A stretch of 64,000 nucleotides of DNA from an uncultured Clostridia bacterium (GCA_944386595.1 CALXBQ010000040.1:1-64000); one strand, 5' to 3'; shown: positions 33,210 to 43,053, numbered from the stretch's first letter. Program-made: numbers and translations. The notes: generated by a model from the letters alone, not told the origin.

Positions 33210-35507
33210 TCAGCCGCACTTGGAGAAGCCGCAGTTTCTGCAGATTACGCATCCGCCTTCATGCTCGACTACGCTTCCGCACTCGGGGCAGGCGTGAATT
33301 TCTCCGGCTGTTGCAGGCACTTCCGCCCGCGCTATCTTTTCGTTTTTAACCTTGAAGGCCTCAGGCGCAGGAGAAGCTTCCTGTCCCTTCTCCTTCGATT
33401 CTTCGATGGTCTTGGAAACCTTCATGATAACCTTGGCGATAGCGTCAGGGCAGGATGTGCAGCTCATACCCTGCTGTCTTATGGTGGACGGGCATCTGAT
33501 TCCCTTAAGCTGGTCGTAAACCTCGTTTACGGAGATTCCGCTTCTTAAAGCCACGGAAACCAGTCTTGCGGTGGCTTCGCTCTGGCTCGGGCAGCCGCCC
33601 GCCTTTCCGGTGCTTGTGAATACCTCGCAGATGCCGTTTTCATCGTAGTTGGTGGTTACGTACAGGCTGCCGCATCCGATCTTCATCTTCTCGGTAAAGC
33701 CCTTGGTAACCGCAGGACGTGGTCTCGGCTCAATGTGGCCGTATCCCGCAGCCGCTCCTGCCGCCGCAGGCGCTGCGCCGCCTTCTCTGTTTACGGCTCC
33801 GATGTTGAGTACCTGCTCTTCACGGCTTCCGTCTCTGTATATGGTCACGCCCTTGCAGCCGTCCTTATACGCTCTGATATATACTTCTCTTACGTCGTTT
33901 TTTGTAGCTTCCTTAGGGAAGTTTACGGTCTTGGATACGGCGTTGTCGGTGTGACGCTGGAATGCGGCCTGCATATTCACGTGAGCTTCAGGCTTTATGT
34001 CGTGAGCGCATACGAACACCCTTCTCACTGCAGGAGGAATCTCCTCGCAGTGGGCCACTGTTCCCTCACTCACTATCTTCTTAAGAAGCTCTTCGTTGTA
34101 AAGTCCCAGTTCCTGAAGCTTTTCGGCCAGAACAGGGTTTGCCTCCGTCATCTCGGTATTATCCATGATGTTTCTTATAAAGGCGTATGCGAACACCGGC
34201 TCTACTCCGGAGGAACAGCCCGCTATGATGGACAGGGTTCCCGTAGGCGCGATGGTGGTGATGGTTGCGTTTCTCATAGGCTCGCCGTCCTTAAGGGTGC
34301 TCACCTCAAAGAGCGGGAACGGTCCGCGCTTTGAGGCCAGAGTGGCGCTTGCCGCATGACCGGTGTTGTTTATGAAGCCCATAACCTTGTCGGCAAGGTC
34401 TACGGCCTCCTCGGAATCGTAAGGGATTCCCATGAGAAGGAGAGCGTCCGCCCAGCCCATTACGCCCAGGCCTATCTTTCTGGAAGCTCTGGTAGTCTCC
34501 GCGATCTTCTCCAGCGGATAGTTGTTGGCGTCAATTACGTTGTCAAGGAAGTGAACGGCCTGCTTTACGGTTTCCTCCAGGAGACCGAAGTCGAACTCGT
34601 ATCCCGTAAGGGTCTTTCTCAGCATCTTTACCAGATTTATGGAGCCCAGGTTGCAGCTCTCGTAAGGAAGAAGTGGCTGCTCTCCGCAAGGGTTGGTGCT
34701 CTCTATCTCTCCCACCGTCGGAGTAACGTTGTCTCTGTTCAGTCTGTCGAGGAATATGATTCCCGGCTCGCCGTTCTTCCACGCATGGTCCACTATCATG
34801 TCAAAGACCTTAACTGCGCTTTCGTGGCCCACGACCTGCTTCGTCTTAGGGTCGATGAGGTCATAGTCGCTTTCGTTCTCAACGGCTTCCATGAACGCCT
34901 CGGTGAGGCCTACGCTTATGTTGAAGTTGGTTATTTCCTTATTATCTGCCTTGCAGTTTATGAATTCTATAATATCGGGATGGTCGACTCTCAGCACGCC
35001 CATGTTGGCGCCTCTTCTGGTTCCCCCCTGCTTCACGGCTTCGGTGGCCGAGTTGAACACCTTCATGAAGCTTACCGGGCCGCTTGCAACGCCTCCTGTG
35101 GATCTTACCGCAGAACCGCTCTGGCGCAGCCTGGAAAACGAAAATCCCGTACCGCCTCCGGATTTATGGATGAGGGCGGCGTTCTTCACCGAATCAAAAA
35201 TTCCCTCCATGCTGTCTTCTACCGGAAGAACAAAGCATGCGGAAAGCTGTCCCAGGGTTCTTCCCGCGTTCATAAGAGTCGGCGAGTTAGGGAGAAATCT
35301 CAGGTCCGTCATGAGCTCAAAGAATTCATCGCTCACTTCCTTAGTATTCGCTGTATTGTCATATTTTGCATCAACAGCCGCGATGGTGTCCGCAACGCGC
35401 CTGAACATCTCTTCTACGGTTTCAACTACATTGCCCTCTTCATCCTTGGCCAGGTACCTCTTTTCCAGCACCGTCAGAGCGTTTTTTCCGATTTCGCTGA
35501 TTGCCAT
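33210..35507 (-). CDS. nrdJ: Class II adenosylcobalamin-dependent ribonucleotide reductase
   Basis: Reduces ribonucleotides to deoxyribonucleotides using adenosylcobalamin as radical source. The active-site motif NPCGEQPLLPYESCNLGS is near residue 290, with the partner Cys in LSACFVLP near 85. A TSCPD-type region (RLVSVALRSGISVNEVYDQL) and a C-terminal zinc-binding tail with CPEC and CRNCGFSKCG follow. Start 35507 (MAISEIGKN) is preferred because GGGAGGAA precedes it; the more distal ATG lies upstream of the mapped promoter elements. 765 residues. Its need for B12 links it to the transporter at 103-3320 and the riboswitch at 50143. Confidence 0.95.
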   Translation of the reverse strand: MAISEIGKNALTVLEKRYLAKDEEGNVVETVEEMFRRVADTIAAVDAKYDNTANTKEVSDEFFELMTDLRFLPNSPTLMNAGRTLGQLSACFVLPVEDSMEGIFDSVKNAALIHKSGGGTGFSFSRLRQSGSAVRSTGGVASGPVSFMKVFNSATEAVKQGGTRRGANMGVLRVDHPDIIEFINCKADNKEITNFNISVGLTEAFMEAVENESDYDLIDPKTKQVVGHESAVKVFDMIVDHAWKNGEPGIIFLDRLNRDNVTPTVGEIESTNPCGEQPLLPYESCNLGSINLVKMLRKTLTGYEFDFGLLEETVKQAVHFLDNVIDANNYPLEKIAETTRASRKIGLGVMGWADALLLMGIPYDSEEAVDLADKVMGFINNTGHAASATLASKRGPFPLFEVSTLKDGEPMRNATITTIAPTGTLSIIAGCSSGVEPVFAYAFIRNIMDNTEMTEANPVLAEKLQELGLYNEELLKKIVSEGTVAHCEEIPPAVRRVFVCAHDIKPEAHVNMQAAFQRHTDNAVSKTVNFPKEATKNDVREVYIRAYKDGCKGVTIYRDGSREEQVLNIGAVNREGGAAPAAAGAAAGYGHIEPRPRPAVTKGFTEKMKIGCGSLYVTTNYDENGICEVFTSTGKAGGCPSQSEATARLVSVALRSGISVNEVYDQLKGIRCPSTIRQQGMSCTSCPDAIAKVIMKVSKTIEESKEKGQEASPAPEAFKVKNEKIARAEVPATAGEIHACPECGSVVEHEGGCVICRNCGFSKCG

Positions 35508-35547
35508 TTTATTCCTCCCGAATACATTATCTATTAAGTACTCGTCA

Positions 35548-35576
35548 ATTATATCACTACATATAGTGGTTTGCAA
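35548..35576 (-). promoter_or_regulatory. nrdJ promoter with an NrdR box in its spacer
   Basis: TTGCAA (35571-35576) and TATAAT (35548-35553) are 17 bp apart. The 17-bp spacer is almost filled by TCACTACATATAGTGG (35554-35569), matching the NrdR-box pattern. Bound NrdR would block polymerase directly. Only one box is clear; NrdR usually binds a pair. Confidence 0.7.
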
Positions 35577-35641
35577 CGGAATTCTTCTTCCTTTATTATC
35601 CAGTGAGGGTGGCGTTTCACGGAGTCCTTACGGCGACTTGT

Positions 35642-37612
35642 TTAGGCGGTTACGGATTTATTTTCAAGCCAGCTTTTTACCGTTTTTTCGTCTATGACGG
35701 GAATGCCCAGCTCTCTCGCTTTTTTGTTTTTTCCCGACGTGGAATTTATGTCGTTGTTGACCAGATAGCTGGTTTTGGAGCTTACGGAGCCCGAAACCTT
35801 TCCTCCTGCCTTTTCTATTTCCGCCTTAAGCGCGTCTCGGTTTTCATAGAATTCAAGAGACCCGGTTATGACAAAGATCAGTCCGTCAAAGAAGTCGTCC
35901 TTTTCCTCCTCCGTTTCGTCGAGGGTTACGAGGGCCTCTATGTCCCTTACTCCCGCCGCTTTTTCCGGGTCTTTAAAGAACTTCACGTAGCCGTCGGCCA
36001 GAACGTCTCCTATGCCGTCGATTTCGAGAAGCTCCTCCTTTGTCAAAGCCGTCATTTTTCTCCACTTTCTCCCGCAGGCAGAGGCTATGGTCTTTGCGTT
36101 GGCAACGCCTATGCCCGGAATTCCGAGAGCGTAAAGCAGCCTTTCCGGCGTCGTGTTTTTTGCCTTTTCCACGGAAGCGACAAGGTTTGCAAACGACTTC
36201 TCCCCGAAGCCTTCCATTTCCACTATGGCGTCCCTGCAGTCTTCTATCCTTAATATGTCGGCCTGTTCCTTTACGAGGCCCTTCGCTATGAGCTTTTCTA
36301 TGGTGGCCTCCGAAAGTCCTTCAATGTTCATGGCGTCCCTTGAGACAAAGAGTGTAAAGCTCTTTATCTGCTTGGCAAGACATCCGGGATTTTCGCACCA
36401 GAGAGTCCTTACGCCGTTTTCGTCCTTTATTCTCGTCCTCTCTCCGCATACGGGACAACTTTCCGGAGGCGCGGCGCTTCCGCTTTTCGTAAGGTTTTCC
36501 GCAATCTGAGGGATTATCATGTTGGCCTTGTACACGGTTATCCTGTCCCCGATTCCCAGGGCAAGGTCCTCCATTATGCTCACGTTGTGAACGGAGGCTC
36601 TGGTCACCGTGGTTCCTTCCAGCTCCACGGGATCAAAGATTGCAACCGGGTTTATGAGGCCTGTCCTCGAAGCGCTCCACTCTATCTCCCTTAAAACCGT
36701 TTCCGCAGTCTGATCTGCCCATTTGAACGCTATGGAGTCTCGCGGCGCTTTGGCGGTGGTTCCCAGGCTCTGCCCGTAGGCTATGTCGTCAAAGGTGAGC
36801 ACCAGTCCGTCGGACGGTACGGGATTTTTCTCAACCGCCTTCTCAAAATCTTCAACGGCGCCGATTACGCTTTCGCCGTCTACAAGCCTCCACTCTACGG
36901 TCTCAAAGCCCTGAGCGGAAAGCCACTCCATTTCGTCCCTGCGCCTTTCGAAATCAATTCCTTCCGCGCTTACCAGCGTAAAGGCGTAAAACCTCACGTG
37001 ACGGGCCGCCGTTATGCCGCTGTCGAGCTGCCTTACGGAGCCGCTGCATAGATTCCTCGGGTTCTTGTATTTTGCGTCGGCGTCGGATATTTCCCCGTTG
37101 ATTCTCTCGAACTCGTCGTAGGTTATTACCGCCTCGCCTCTGAGAACGAGAGATCCCCTGTGGGATATCCTTACCGGCAGATTGACAAAGGTCTTTGCGT
37201 TGGCGGTTATGACCTCGCCCACCTCGCCGTTACCGCGGGTTACAGCCTTTGTCAGAGCGCCGCCTTCGTAGGTCAGCACCACCGTCAGGCCGTCAAGCTT
37301 CCACGAGAGAAGGCCTTCCCTTGCTCCCAGCCAGTCTCTCAGCTCCTCTCTGCTCTTCGTCTTGTCGAGAGAAAGCATCCTGGACGGGTGAGTCTCCTTG
37401 GGAAGCTCGCTTGCCACCTCGTAGCCCACCTTCTGGGTCGGGCTGCCCGCCAAAATTATGCCCGTCTCCTTTTCCAGAGCTTCAAGTCTGTCGTAGAGGG
37501 CGTCGTACTCGTAGTTTGTCATTATCTCCTTTGCGTCCACGTAGTACGCCTTTGCGGCTTCGCTCAGCTTCTCGATGAGCTCCTCCATGACTTTGCGCGC
37601 ATCTTTTTCCAT
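35642..37612 (-). CDS. ligA: NAD-dependent DNA ligase
   Basis: Seals nicks during replication and repair. The adenylated lysine is in LLSWKLDGLTVVL near residue 110. The OB fold (about 320-390), a Cys4 zinc finger (CPVCGERT...CENPGCLAKQ), the helix-hairpin-helix region (ALGIPGIGVANAKTIA) and a C-terminal BRCT domain (FVITGSLEFYENRDALKA) follow in order. The adenylation motif reads WKLDGLTVVL rather than the more common KxDGLAISL, so this is a divergent LigA type. Its ATG directly abuts the pcrA stop (TAAATG). Confidence 0.94.
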   Translation of the reverse strand: MEKDARKVMEELIEKLSEAAKAYYVDAKEIMTNYEYDALYDRLEALEKETGIILAGSPTQKVGYEVASELPKETHPSRMLSLDKTKSREELRDWLGAREGLLSWKLDGLTVVLTYEGGALTKAVTRGNGEVGEVITANAKTFVNLPVRISHRGSLVLRGEAVITYDEFERINGEISDADAKYKNPRNLCSGSVRQLDSGITAARHVRFYAFTLVSAEGIDFERRRDEMEWLSAQGFETVEWRLVDGESVIGAVEDFEKAVEKNPVPSDGLVLTFDDIAYGQSLGTTAKAPRDSIAFKWADQTAETVLREIEWSASRTGLINPVAIFDPVELEGTTVTRASVHNVSIMEDLALGIGDRITVYKANMIIPQIAENLTKSGSAAPPESCPVCGERTRIKDENGVRTLWCENPGCLAKQIKSFTLFVSRDAMNIEGLSEATIEKLIAKGLVKEQADILRIEDCRDAIVEMEGFGEKSFANLVASVEKAKNTTPERLLYALGIPGIGVANAKTIASACGRKWRKMTALTKEELLEIDGIGDVLADGYVKFFKDPEKAAGVRDIEALVTLDETEEEKDDFFDGLIFVITGSLEFYENRDALKAEIEKAGGKVSGSVSSKTSYLVNNDINSTSGKNKKARELGIPVIDEKTVKSWLENKSVTA

Positions 37613-39931
37613 TTAGTCCACCTTTCTTATAGGGGCCATGCCCTTGGCAAGCTTCTTCTGACCCACCGAGTCGAAAATAACCGTTACCGTTCTGTCGTCC
37701 TGCTCTATGACCATGCCTCTTCCGAACTTGCTGTGTTCCACCGTATCTCCCGGCTCGTAAGTCTCCCCTGCGCTCTTTTCCGCTTCCCTGACTCTGGATT
37801 TCGTATCGTATATAGACGATGCAAGGCTGTTTCCAGGGCTTTTCGCCAGATTCCGCGCCCTTGCTCTCGCCGATTCTGCGGCCATCTTCTGATACGGATT
37901 GAAGTAGTCGTTTTCTCTCACGGCGTATCCGTCCGCAGATCCCGTATCCACGCCCGGGCCCGCTCCCTGTCTTCCCTTAGGGTTATACACTCCGTCACCT
38001 TCCATAAGCTTCGGATCCATCTCCCGGAGAAACTGGGATTCTCTCGTCCAATCGCTTCTTCCGTAGAGGGTTCTCACCGACGCGCTTGAAAGTATGAGCC
38101 TTTCCTTCGCCCTGGTCATGCCCACGTAGCAAAGCCTGCGCTCCTCCTCCATTCCCGAAGGAGAGTCAAAGGCCCTGTGTCCCGGAAAGAGTCCGTCCTC
38201 CATTCCCGGGAGAAATACAACGGGGAATTCCAGACCTTTGGCGCTGTGCATGGTCATCAGGTTTACGGAATCGGCGTTTTCGTCCAGATTGTCCACGTCG
38301 GCCATAAGGGCCATGTTCTCCATGAACTCCTCTATGTCGGGATTTCTCCCTTCCCTTTCGGCCTCCGCCTCGTAATCGTAAATAGCCGATTTGAATTCCA
38401 TCAGGTTTTCGATTCTGGCTTCGTCCTCGGGAGCCTCGGATTTTTCAAGGGCTTCCATGTATCCTGTGCGGACGAGGAGCTGGTCGTATATGTCGGACAC
38501 CCTCATGTTCTGTCTCTCCGCCCGGCATGTGACGATACACTCTGCCATATCAATTATGCCGTCTCTCGCCTTTGACGGAAGAGTTGCCTGAACCTCCGGA
38601 TCCAGAAGAGCATTCATCATGCTCTCTCCCTTTACCATGGCAAAGGCCGCCAGCTTATCCACGGACTTTGCGCCCATACCCCTCTTAGGCTCGTTGATTA
38701 TGCGCCTTAAGGAAAGGTCGTCCTTGGGATTTACCACCAGCCTCATGTAGGCCAGCATATCCTTTATCTCTTTTCTGTCGTAATATCTGAGGCCCGAAAG
38801 AACCCTGTAAGGTGTTCCAGTCCTCGCAAACATCTCCTCGAAAGGCCTGGACTGGGCGTTGGTTCTGTAAAGGACCGCAAAATCGCTGTACTTTCTGTCC
38901 GCCGTCTTTAAAAGCTCTATCTCCTTGGCCACAAAATACGCCTCGTCCTTTTCCGTATCGGCCCTGTAATACGTAATCTTGTGGCCGGCCTCCTTCTCAG
39001 TCCACAGCTTCTTGGATTTTCTGCCCCTGTTGTTTTCTATGACGGAATGGGCCGCCGCAAGAATGTTCCCGCAGGACCTGTAGTTCTGCTCCAGCTTTAT
39101 GACCTTCGCCTCCGGAAAATCCTTTTCAAAGTCCAGAATGTTCCTTATGTCGGCGCCTCGCCACTCGTATATGCACTGGTCGTCGTCGCCTACAACGCAG
39201 AGGTTGTGGTGAGCCTCGGCAAGGAGCCTTATGAGCTTGTACTGTATGTGGTTGGTGTCCTGATACTCGTCCACCATTATGTACCTGAACCTGTCCTGAT
39301 ATTTTGCAAGAACCCTCTCGTCCTTCTCCAGGAGCCTTACGGCGTTGAGAAGAAGGTCGTCGAAGTCCATGGCGTTGTTTGCCCTGAGATTATTCTCGTA
39401 CTCCGTGTAAAGGGTGTAAATGACCTTTGTCTTGTAGTTGGCCTCGGTGCAGGCTTTGTAATCCTCCGGCGACATCTCCTTTTCCTTGCAGTCGCTTATG
39501 ACAGAGAGAACGTATGCAGGAGAAAATTCTTTGTCGTTTACGTTAAGCTCCTTCAGGATTCTCTTCATCAAAGTCTTCTGATCCGACGGGTCGTAAATTA
39601 CAAATCCCGTGTCAAAACCCAGAACCTCTCCGTGAATGCGAAGAAGCCTCAGGCACATGGCGTGAAATGTCATTATCCACATATCCCTGCCGGCGGAAAC
39701 TCCCGTTATCTCCTCCACCCTGCTTCGCATCTCTCCCGCCGCCTTGTTGGTGAAGGTGACGGCCAGAATGTTATACGGGCTTACTCCCTGCTCCAGTAGA
39801 TATGCGATTCTTCCCGTCATGGTGCTGGTCTTTCCCGAACCCGCTCCCGCCAGGACGAGAAGAGGCCCCTCCGTACAGGTCACCGCCTCTCTCTGTCTGT
39901 CGTTATATCTGTTAAGATCTAATCTGCTCAT
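37613..39931 (-). CDS. pcrA: PcrA/UvrD-type DNA helicase
   Basis: 3'-5' SF1 helicase for repair and removal of replication blocks. Walker A LAGAGSGKTSTMTGR is at about 28-42, the DExx box YIMVDEYQDTN near 217, motif V MTMHSAKGLEFP near 560 and motif VI YVGMTRAKERLIL near 605. The C-terminal tudor-like RNA-polymerase-binding region is present (EHSKFGRGMVI near 730). Length 772 is typical. Pairing with ligA is a common Firmicute order (pcrA-ligA). Confidence 0.96.
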   Translation of the reverse strand: MSRLDLNRYNDRQREAVTCTEGPLLVLAGAGSGKTSTMTGRIAYLLEQGVSPYNILAVTFTNKAAGEMRSRVEEITGVSAGRDMWIMTFHAMCLRLLRIHGEVLGFDTGFVIYDPSDQKTLMKRILKELNVNDKEFSPAYVLSVISDCKEKEMSPEDYKACTEANYKTKVIYTLYTEYENNLRANNAMDFDDLLLNAVRLLEKDERVLAKYQDRFRYIMVDEYQDTNHIQYKLIRLLAEAHHNLCVVGDDDQCIYEWRGADIRNILDFEKDFPEAKVIKLEQNYRSCGNILAAAHSVIENNRGRKSKKLWTEKEAGHKITYYRADTEKDEAYFVAKEIELLKTADRKYSDFAVLYRTNAQSRPFEEMFARTGTPYRVLSGLRYYDRKEIKDMLAYMRLVVNPKDDLSLRRIINEPKRGMGAKSVDKLAAFAMVKGESMMNALLDPEVQATLPSKARDGIIDMAECIVTCRAERQNMRVSDIYDQLLVRTGYMEALEKSEAPEDEARIENLMEFKSAIYDYEAEAEREGRNPDIEEFMENMALMADVDNLDENADSVNLMTMHSAKGLEFPVVFLPGMEDGLFPGHRAFDSPSGMEEERRLCYVGMTRAKERLILSSASVRTLYGRSDWTRESQFLREMDPKLMEGDGVYNPKGRQGAGPGVDTGSADGYAVRENDYFNPYQKMAAESARARARNLAKSPGNSLASSIYDTKSRVREAEKSAGETYEPGDTVEHSKFGRGMVIEQDDRTVTVIFDSVGQKKLAKGMAPIRKVD

Positions 39932-39947
39932 TTTATCTCCTATAAAA

Positions 39948-39982
39948 GCGCCGCTCTGATATTCCGATCAAAGCGGCAGCGT
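39948..39982 (-). terminator. Terminator between dppA1 and pcrA
   Basis: AGCGCCGCTCTGAT-type and ATCAAAGCGGCAGC-type arms pair with minor mismatches, followed by TTTTAT on the minus strand. It ends the dppA1 transcript just ahead of the pcrA ribosome-binding site. Confidence 0.55.
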
Positions 39983-39996
39983 TTATTTTCCCGTAT

Positions 39997-40794
39997 TTAT
40001 CCGATATAATATCTGCACCTTGCGATTTCCCACGGAGTATTCGCGGTATACGAAACCGTAAAGTCGTCTATCCTCTCTACCCCAGGAAACCACGATGCGG
40101 AGTTGGCGCGCTGGAAGTCCTTATAGCACATGGTCAGGGTATACTCGTTCTCAAGGCTTCTCGCCTCGGGCAGAGGCTTTGACAGTATTTCGTCCACTGC
40201 GGCCTCTATCTCCGCGATGACCGTTTCAGGATGTCTGTTCCATGTGGAATCGCCTATGCCCCGTTTAGTAGCGACGGTTCTTATTCCCGGATATTCGGCC
40301 TCGGCGTCTTTGCACGCTCCTTCGTCTCCCGCAATGAGAAGAGAAGGCACGCCAAGCTGGTCGGCAAGCTGCGAATTCAGGGTGAATTCCGAAGCGTACT
40401 TTCCGTTGACCTTGACCCAGTTGAACATATAATCCTCGCTGGTGTGCTTAAGAGGGCTTGTCTTGGTCCACGCGCCGGAATGGTATCCTATGTATATGGC
40501 GCCGTCAAAGGTCTCATCCAGACCTCCCATCATGGACAGAGGATTGTTCATCCAGCCTCTGATAAGCTCCACGCCGTCCGGAAGCAGGTTGTGGTCTATG
40601 TTCATGGCGTCCTCGTGACCGTCCTTCACCACCACCTTATATCCGTGCTTTATGGCAGCTCTGCATGCGGCAGCCGTCTCAAGGGACATTTCGCGGCACG
40701 CTTCCTCGTAGCCCTTTCCTCCGTATCTGGTGGCGTCCCAGCTGGTGATTCCGCTTACGCCTTCAATGTCCGCGCTTATGAATATCTTCTTCAT
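39997..40794 (-). CDS. dppA: M55-family D-aminopeptidase, copy 1
   Basis: Zinc-dependent D-amino-acid aminopeptidase of the DppA type, a decameric cytoplasmic enzyme in Bacillus. Metal ligands are visible in SADIEGVSG (Asp, Glu near 8-10), VKDGHEDAMN (His near 60), YIGYHSGAW (His near 104) and SEFTLNSQ (Glu near 136). Length 265 is usual. It is about three-quarters identical by eye to copy 2 at 43054-43848, on the far side of the sigma-54 regulator. Its own promoter is at 40900-40928, so it is expressed separately from the Opp operon. Confidence 0.9.
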   Translation of the reverse strand: MKKIFISADIEGVSGITSWDATRYGGKGYEEACREMSLETAAACRAAIKHGYKVVVKDGHEDAMNIDHNLLPDGVELIRGWMNNPLSMMGGLDETFDGAIYIGYHSGAWTKTSPLKHTSEDYMFNWVKVNGKYASEFTLNSQLADQLGVPSLLIAGDEGACKDAEAEYPGIRTVATKRGIGDSTWNRHPETVIAEIEAAVDEILSKPLPEARSLENEYTLTMCYKDFQRANSASWFPGVERIDDFTVSYTANTPWEIARCRYYIG

Positions 40795-40899
40795 GGTCGT
40801 TCTCCTTAGTCATCCCGATTGGAAATTGATGACATTCTTCCACCTTTGTTTCTCAAAAATATTGTACTTTCATTGTGTATAAATGAAATTGCGTCTTAT

Positions 40900-40928
40900 A
40901 TTTTAACATTTCTATTGCAGCTTTGCAA
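40900..40928 (-). promoter_or_regulatory. Promoter of dppA copy 1
   Basis: TTGCAA (40923-40928) and TAAAAT (40900-40905) with 17-bp spacing, reading leftward. The -35 lies inside a perfect inverted repeat TATTGCA/TGCAATA (40914-40931), and another inverted repeat, TTTCATT/AATGAAA (40868-40888), lies downstream of the -10; either could be an operator. No -24/-12 element is seen here. Confidence 0.55.
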
Positions 40929-41012
40929 TAATCCTGTTCTTCCACTTCGCGCCATTGTGGTGTAAAATGTATATTAAGCCCGCTTCGGGCCGTAAACCGG
41001 GAGGACGGCAGT

Positions 41013-43016
41013 ATGAAAAAGGTTATAATGATCTTCAGCACCAATGAAAATATGGGCGCTATAAATTATCTCCACAACCAGCTTGAAAATGTCTTTGAAT
41101 CGGAAATAGAAATCGAAGACGTTTTTCTCGACGCCCTGAATAAGAACGAAAAGCTGGAGGCCGACGCATACCTTATCGTTTCGGAGGACATTCTGGAGCT
41201 TCTGAAGAACAACATCTCCGACTTTTCCAGGATTCTCATAGTTAGAAGAGCTATAAACAAGAATTCCCTTTCCGACGTGGAGAAAATCTCCGACGATGAA
41301 ACGGTTCTCGTGGTAAACGACTCGGTGGTATCCTCCCTGCAGACCATGTACAACCTTTACGAGCTGGGTTTCGGCAACCTTAATCTGGTTCCTTTCGACG
41401 AAACCAAGCCTATATCCATATACGACGGAATTCCCGTCGCCATAACACCTAATGAGGCACATCTGGTACCGCCGGGCATAGGGCGGATTATCAACATAGG
41501 CTACAGGGAAATATCCTTTGACACCATGCTTCATCTCGCTCAGCTTCTCGATCTGGAAAACAGCCGTACATACAGGAACCTGATCCTCAATTCGAAGACG
41601 GTAACCGATTCCGGTTCTCTCCTCTATACCAAATACCTTCAGGAGCTGCTGAAGTCACAGGCCCTCAGCAGGACCGTAGGCGGCGACAATCAGGCTATAA
41701 TCCTCTGCAGCGTGGGAAACCAGATAATATATATGAACCCGAAGGCGGAGGAGCTCATAGGAGTTCAGAGCGCAGGGCGAAACATAGAGTCCGTCCTCGA
41801 CCTCTCCTCCATGACCGACGGAGACTACGCCCAGGCGGAAACGGAGATTTCCGGCGATATCTACTCGGTGGATAAATCTCCCGTAAAGCTTATGACAGAA
41901 ATAATCGGTTTCTCCTATACCCTCTCCCCTTACGTGGGCAGGTCGGAATCCAGCAGAAACGGTATGTTCGCCAGATATACCTTCGGCGACATAATACACC
42001 GCTCCGAAGCGATGAACCGGCTCATAGACATGGCCAAGGACATATCCAAGACCGATTACACCGTATCCATAACCGGTGAGAGCGGAACGGGCAAGGAGAT
42101 GTTCGCCCAGTCTATCCACAACTACTCCCTGAGAAAGGATAAGCCTTTCGTAGCCATAAACTGCGCGGCTCTAACCGATTCGCTCCTCGACAGCGAACTT
42201 TTCGGATACGAGAAGGGTTCCTTTACGGGCGCGGACTCTCACGGCAAAATCGGCCTTTTCGAGCAGGCCCACGGCGGAACCATATTCCTGGACGAAATCG
42301 GCGACATCTCCCCTCACATGCAGCTGAGGCTTTTGAGGGCCCTTCAGGAAAAGCAGATTATGAAGGTGGGCGGAACCAGGCTCATAGACATAGACGTGCG
42401 GGTCATAGCCGCCACCAACAAGAACCTTGAAGAGGAGGTCATGAAGGGCAACTTCAGAGACGACCTGTTCTACCGTCTCAACGTGATTCCCCTTCACGTT
42501 CCGCCTTTAAGAGAGCGAAAGGAGGACGTCCTTCCCCTCTTCAGATATTTTGTCGGCGATAAGTTCGCGGACCTTACGGAAGAGGAAAAGAACCGTCTCG
42601 TGTCCAATTCGTGGCCGGGCAACATACGCCAGCTTGAAAACGTCGCCACCTATTACTGCGCCCTTTCAAGCCTGCCACCGCTTAAGGGCGGTGACGAAGG
42701 CCCGTCCCGTCCCGCCGGCGCAAATTACGCTGTCGGTATGACGGAAGATGAACTTACGGAATACGTTCTCAACATCATATCCGAAAACAGTCTCCCGTAT
42801 CACGGCATAGGCAGAGGGGCAATCCTTGAGCTTCTGAGGGAATCCTCCGTCAGCATCGGCGAAGGCAAGCTGAGAGACATTCTTCAGGCCCTCAGCTCCA
42901 AAGGCTTCATCGACATACACAAAGGCAGAACCGGCTCGATCATCACCAATGCCGGACGGAAATACCTCCGGGAGCTTTCTCCCGACTCTTCAGATGACAC
43001 AAAGAGGACCGGCTGA
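41013..43016 (+). CDS. Sigma-54-dependent transcriptional activator
   Basis: Bacterial enhancer-binding protein. An N-terminal domain of about 190 residues resembles the PrpR-type sensory domain. A PAS-like segment (ILCSVGNQIIYMNPKAEELIG, about 228-250) comes next, then the AAA+ domain: Walker A GESGTGKEMFAQS, the sigma-54 contact loop as GSFTGA (Ala to Ser relative to GAFTGA), and Walker B GGTIFLDEIGDIS. The C-terminus is not a Fis helix but looks like a winged helix (LRDILQALSSKGFIDIHKGR). GGGAGGA precedes the ATG. It should act at the -24/-12 promoter of the neighbouring Opp operon. Confidence 0.9.
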   Translation: MKKVIMIFSTNENMGAINYLHNQLENVFESEIEIEDVFLDALNKNEKLEADAYLIVSEDILELLKNNISDFSRILIVRRAINKNSLSDVEKISDDETVLVVNDSVVSSLQTMYNLYELGFGNLNLVPFDETKPISIYDGIPVAITPNEAHLVPPGIGRIINIGYREISFDTMLHLAQLLDLENSRTYRNLILNSKTVTDSGSLLYTKYLQELLKSQALSRTVGGDNQAIILCSVGNQIIYMNPKAEELIGVQSAGRNIESVLDLSSMTDGDYAQAETEISGDIYSVDKSPVKLMTEIIGFSYTLSPYVGRSESSRNGMFARYTFGDIIHRSEAMNRLIDMAKDISKTDYTVSITGESGTGKEMFAQSIHNYSLRKDKPFVAINCAALTDSLLDSELFGYEKGSFTGADSHGKIGLFEQAHGGTIFLDEIGDISPHMQLRLLRALQEKQIMKVGGTRLIDIDVRVIAATNKNLEEEVMKGNFRDDLFYRLNVIPLHVPPLRERKEDVLPLFRYFVGDKFADLTEEEKNRLVSNSWPGNIRQLENVATYYCALSSLPPLKGGDEGPSRPAGANYAVGMTEDELTEYVLNIISENSLPYHGIGRGAILELLRESSVSIGEGKLRDILQALSSKGFIDIHKGRTGSIITNAGRKYLRELSPDSSDDTKRTG

Positions 43017-43032
43017 TATGCCGGTCCTCTTT
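43001..43032. terminator. Bidirectional terminator between the regulator and dppA copy 2
   Basis: Perfect 13-bp arms AAAGAGGACCGGC (43001-43013) and GCCGGTCCTCTTT (43020-43032) with a 6-nt loop. It overlaps the regulator stop codon and serves both convergent genes. Confidence 0.75.
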
Positions 43033-43053
43033 ACACAGGCTTTTCTATATTCT

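Noticed and set aside
34356..35537. Long plus-strand frame opposite nrdJ (393 codons)
   Set aside because: Antisense to nrdJ, with no plausible promoter, ribosome-binding site or protein family.
40795..41012. Sigma-54 promoter ahead of dppA copy 1
   Set aside because: No GG-N10-GC arrangement with acceptable flanks was found on the minus strand; a sigma-70-type promoter fits better.
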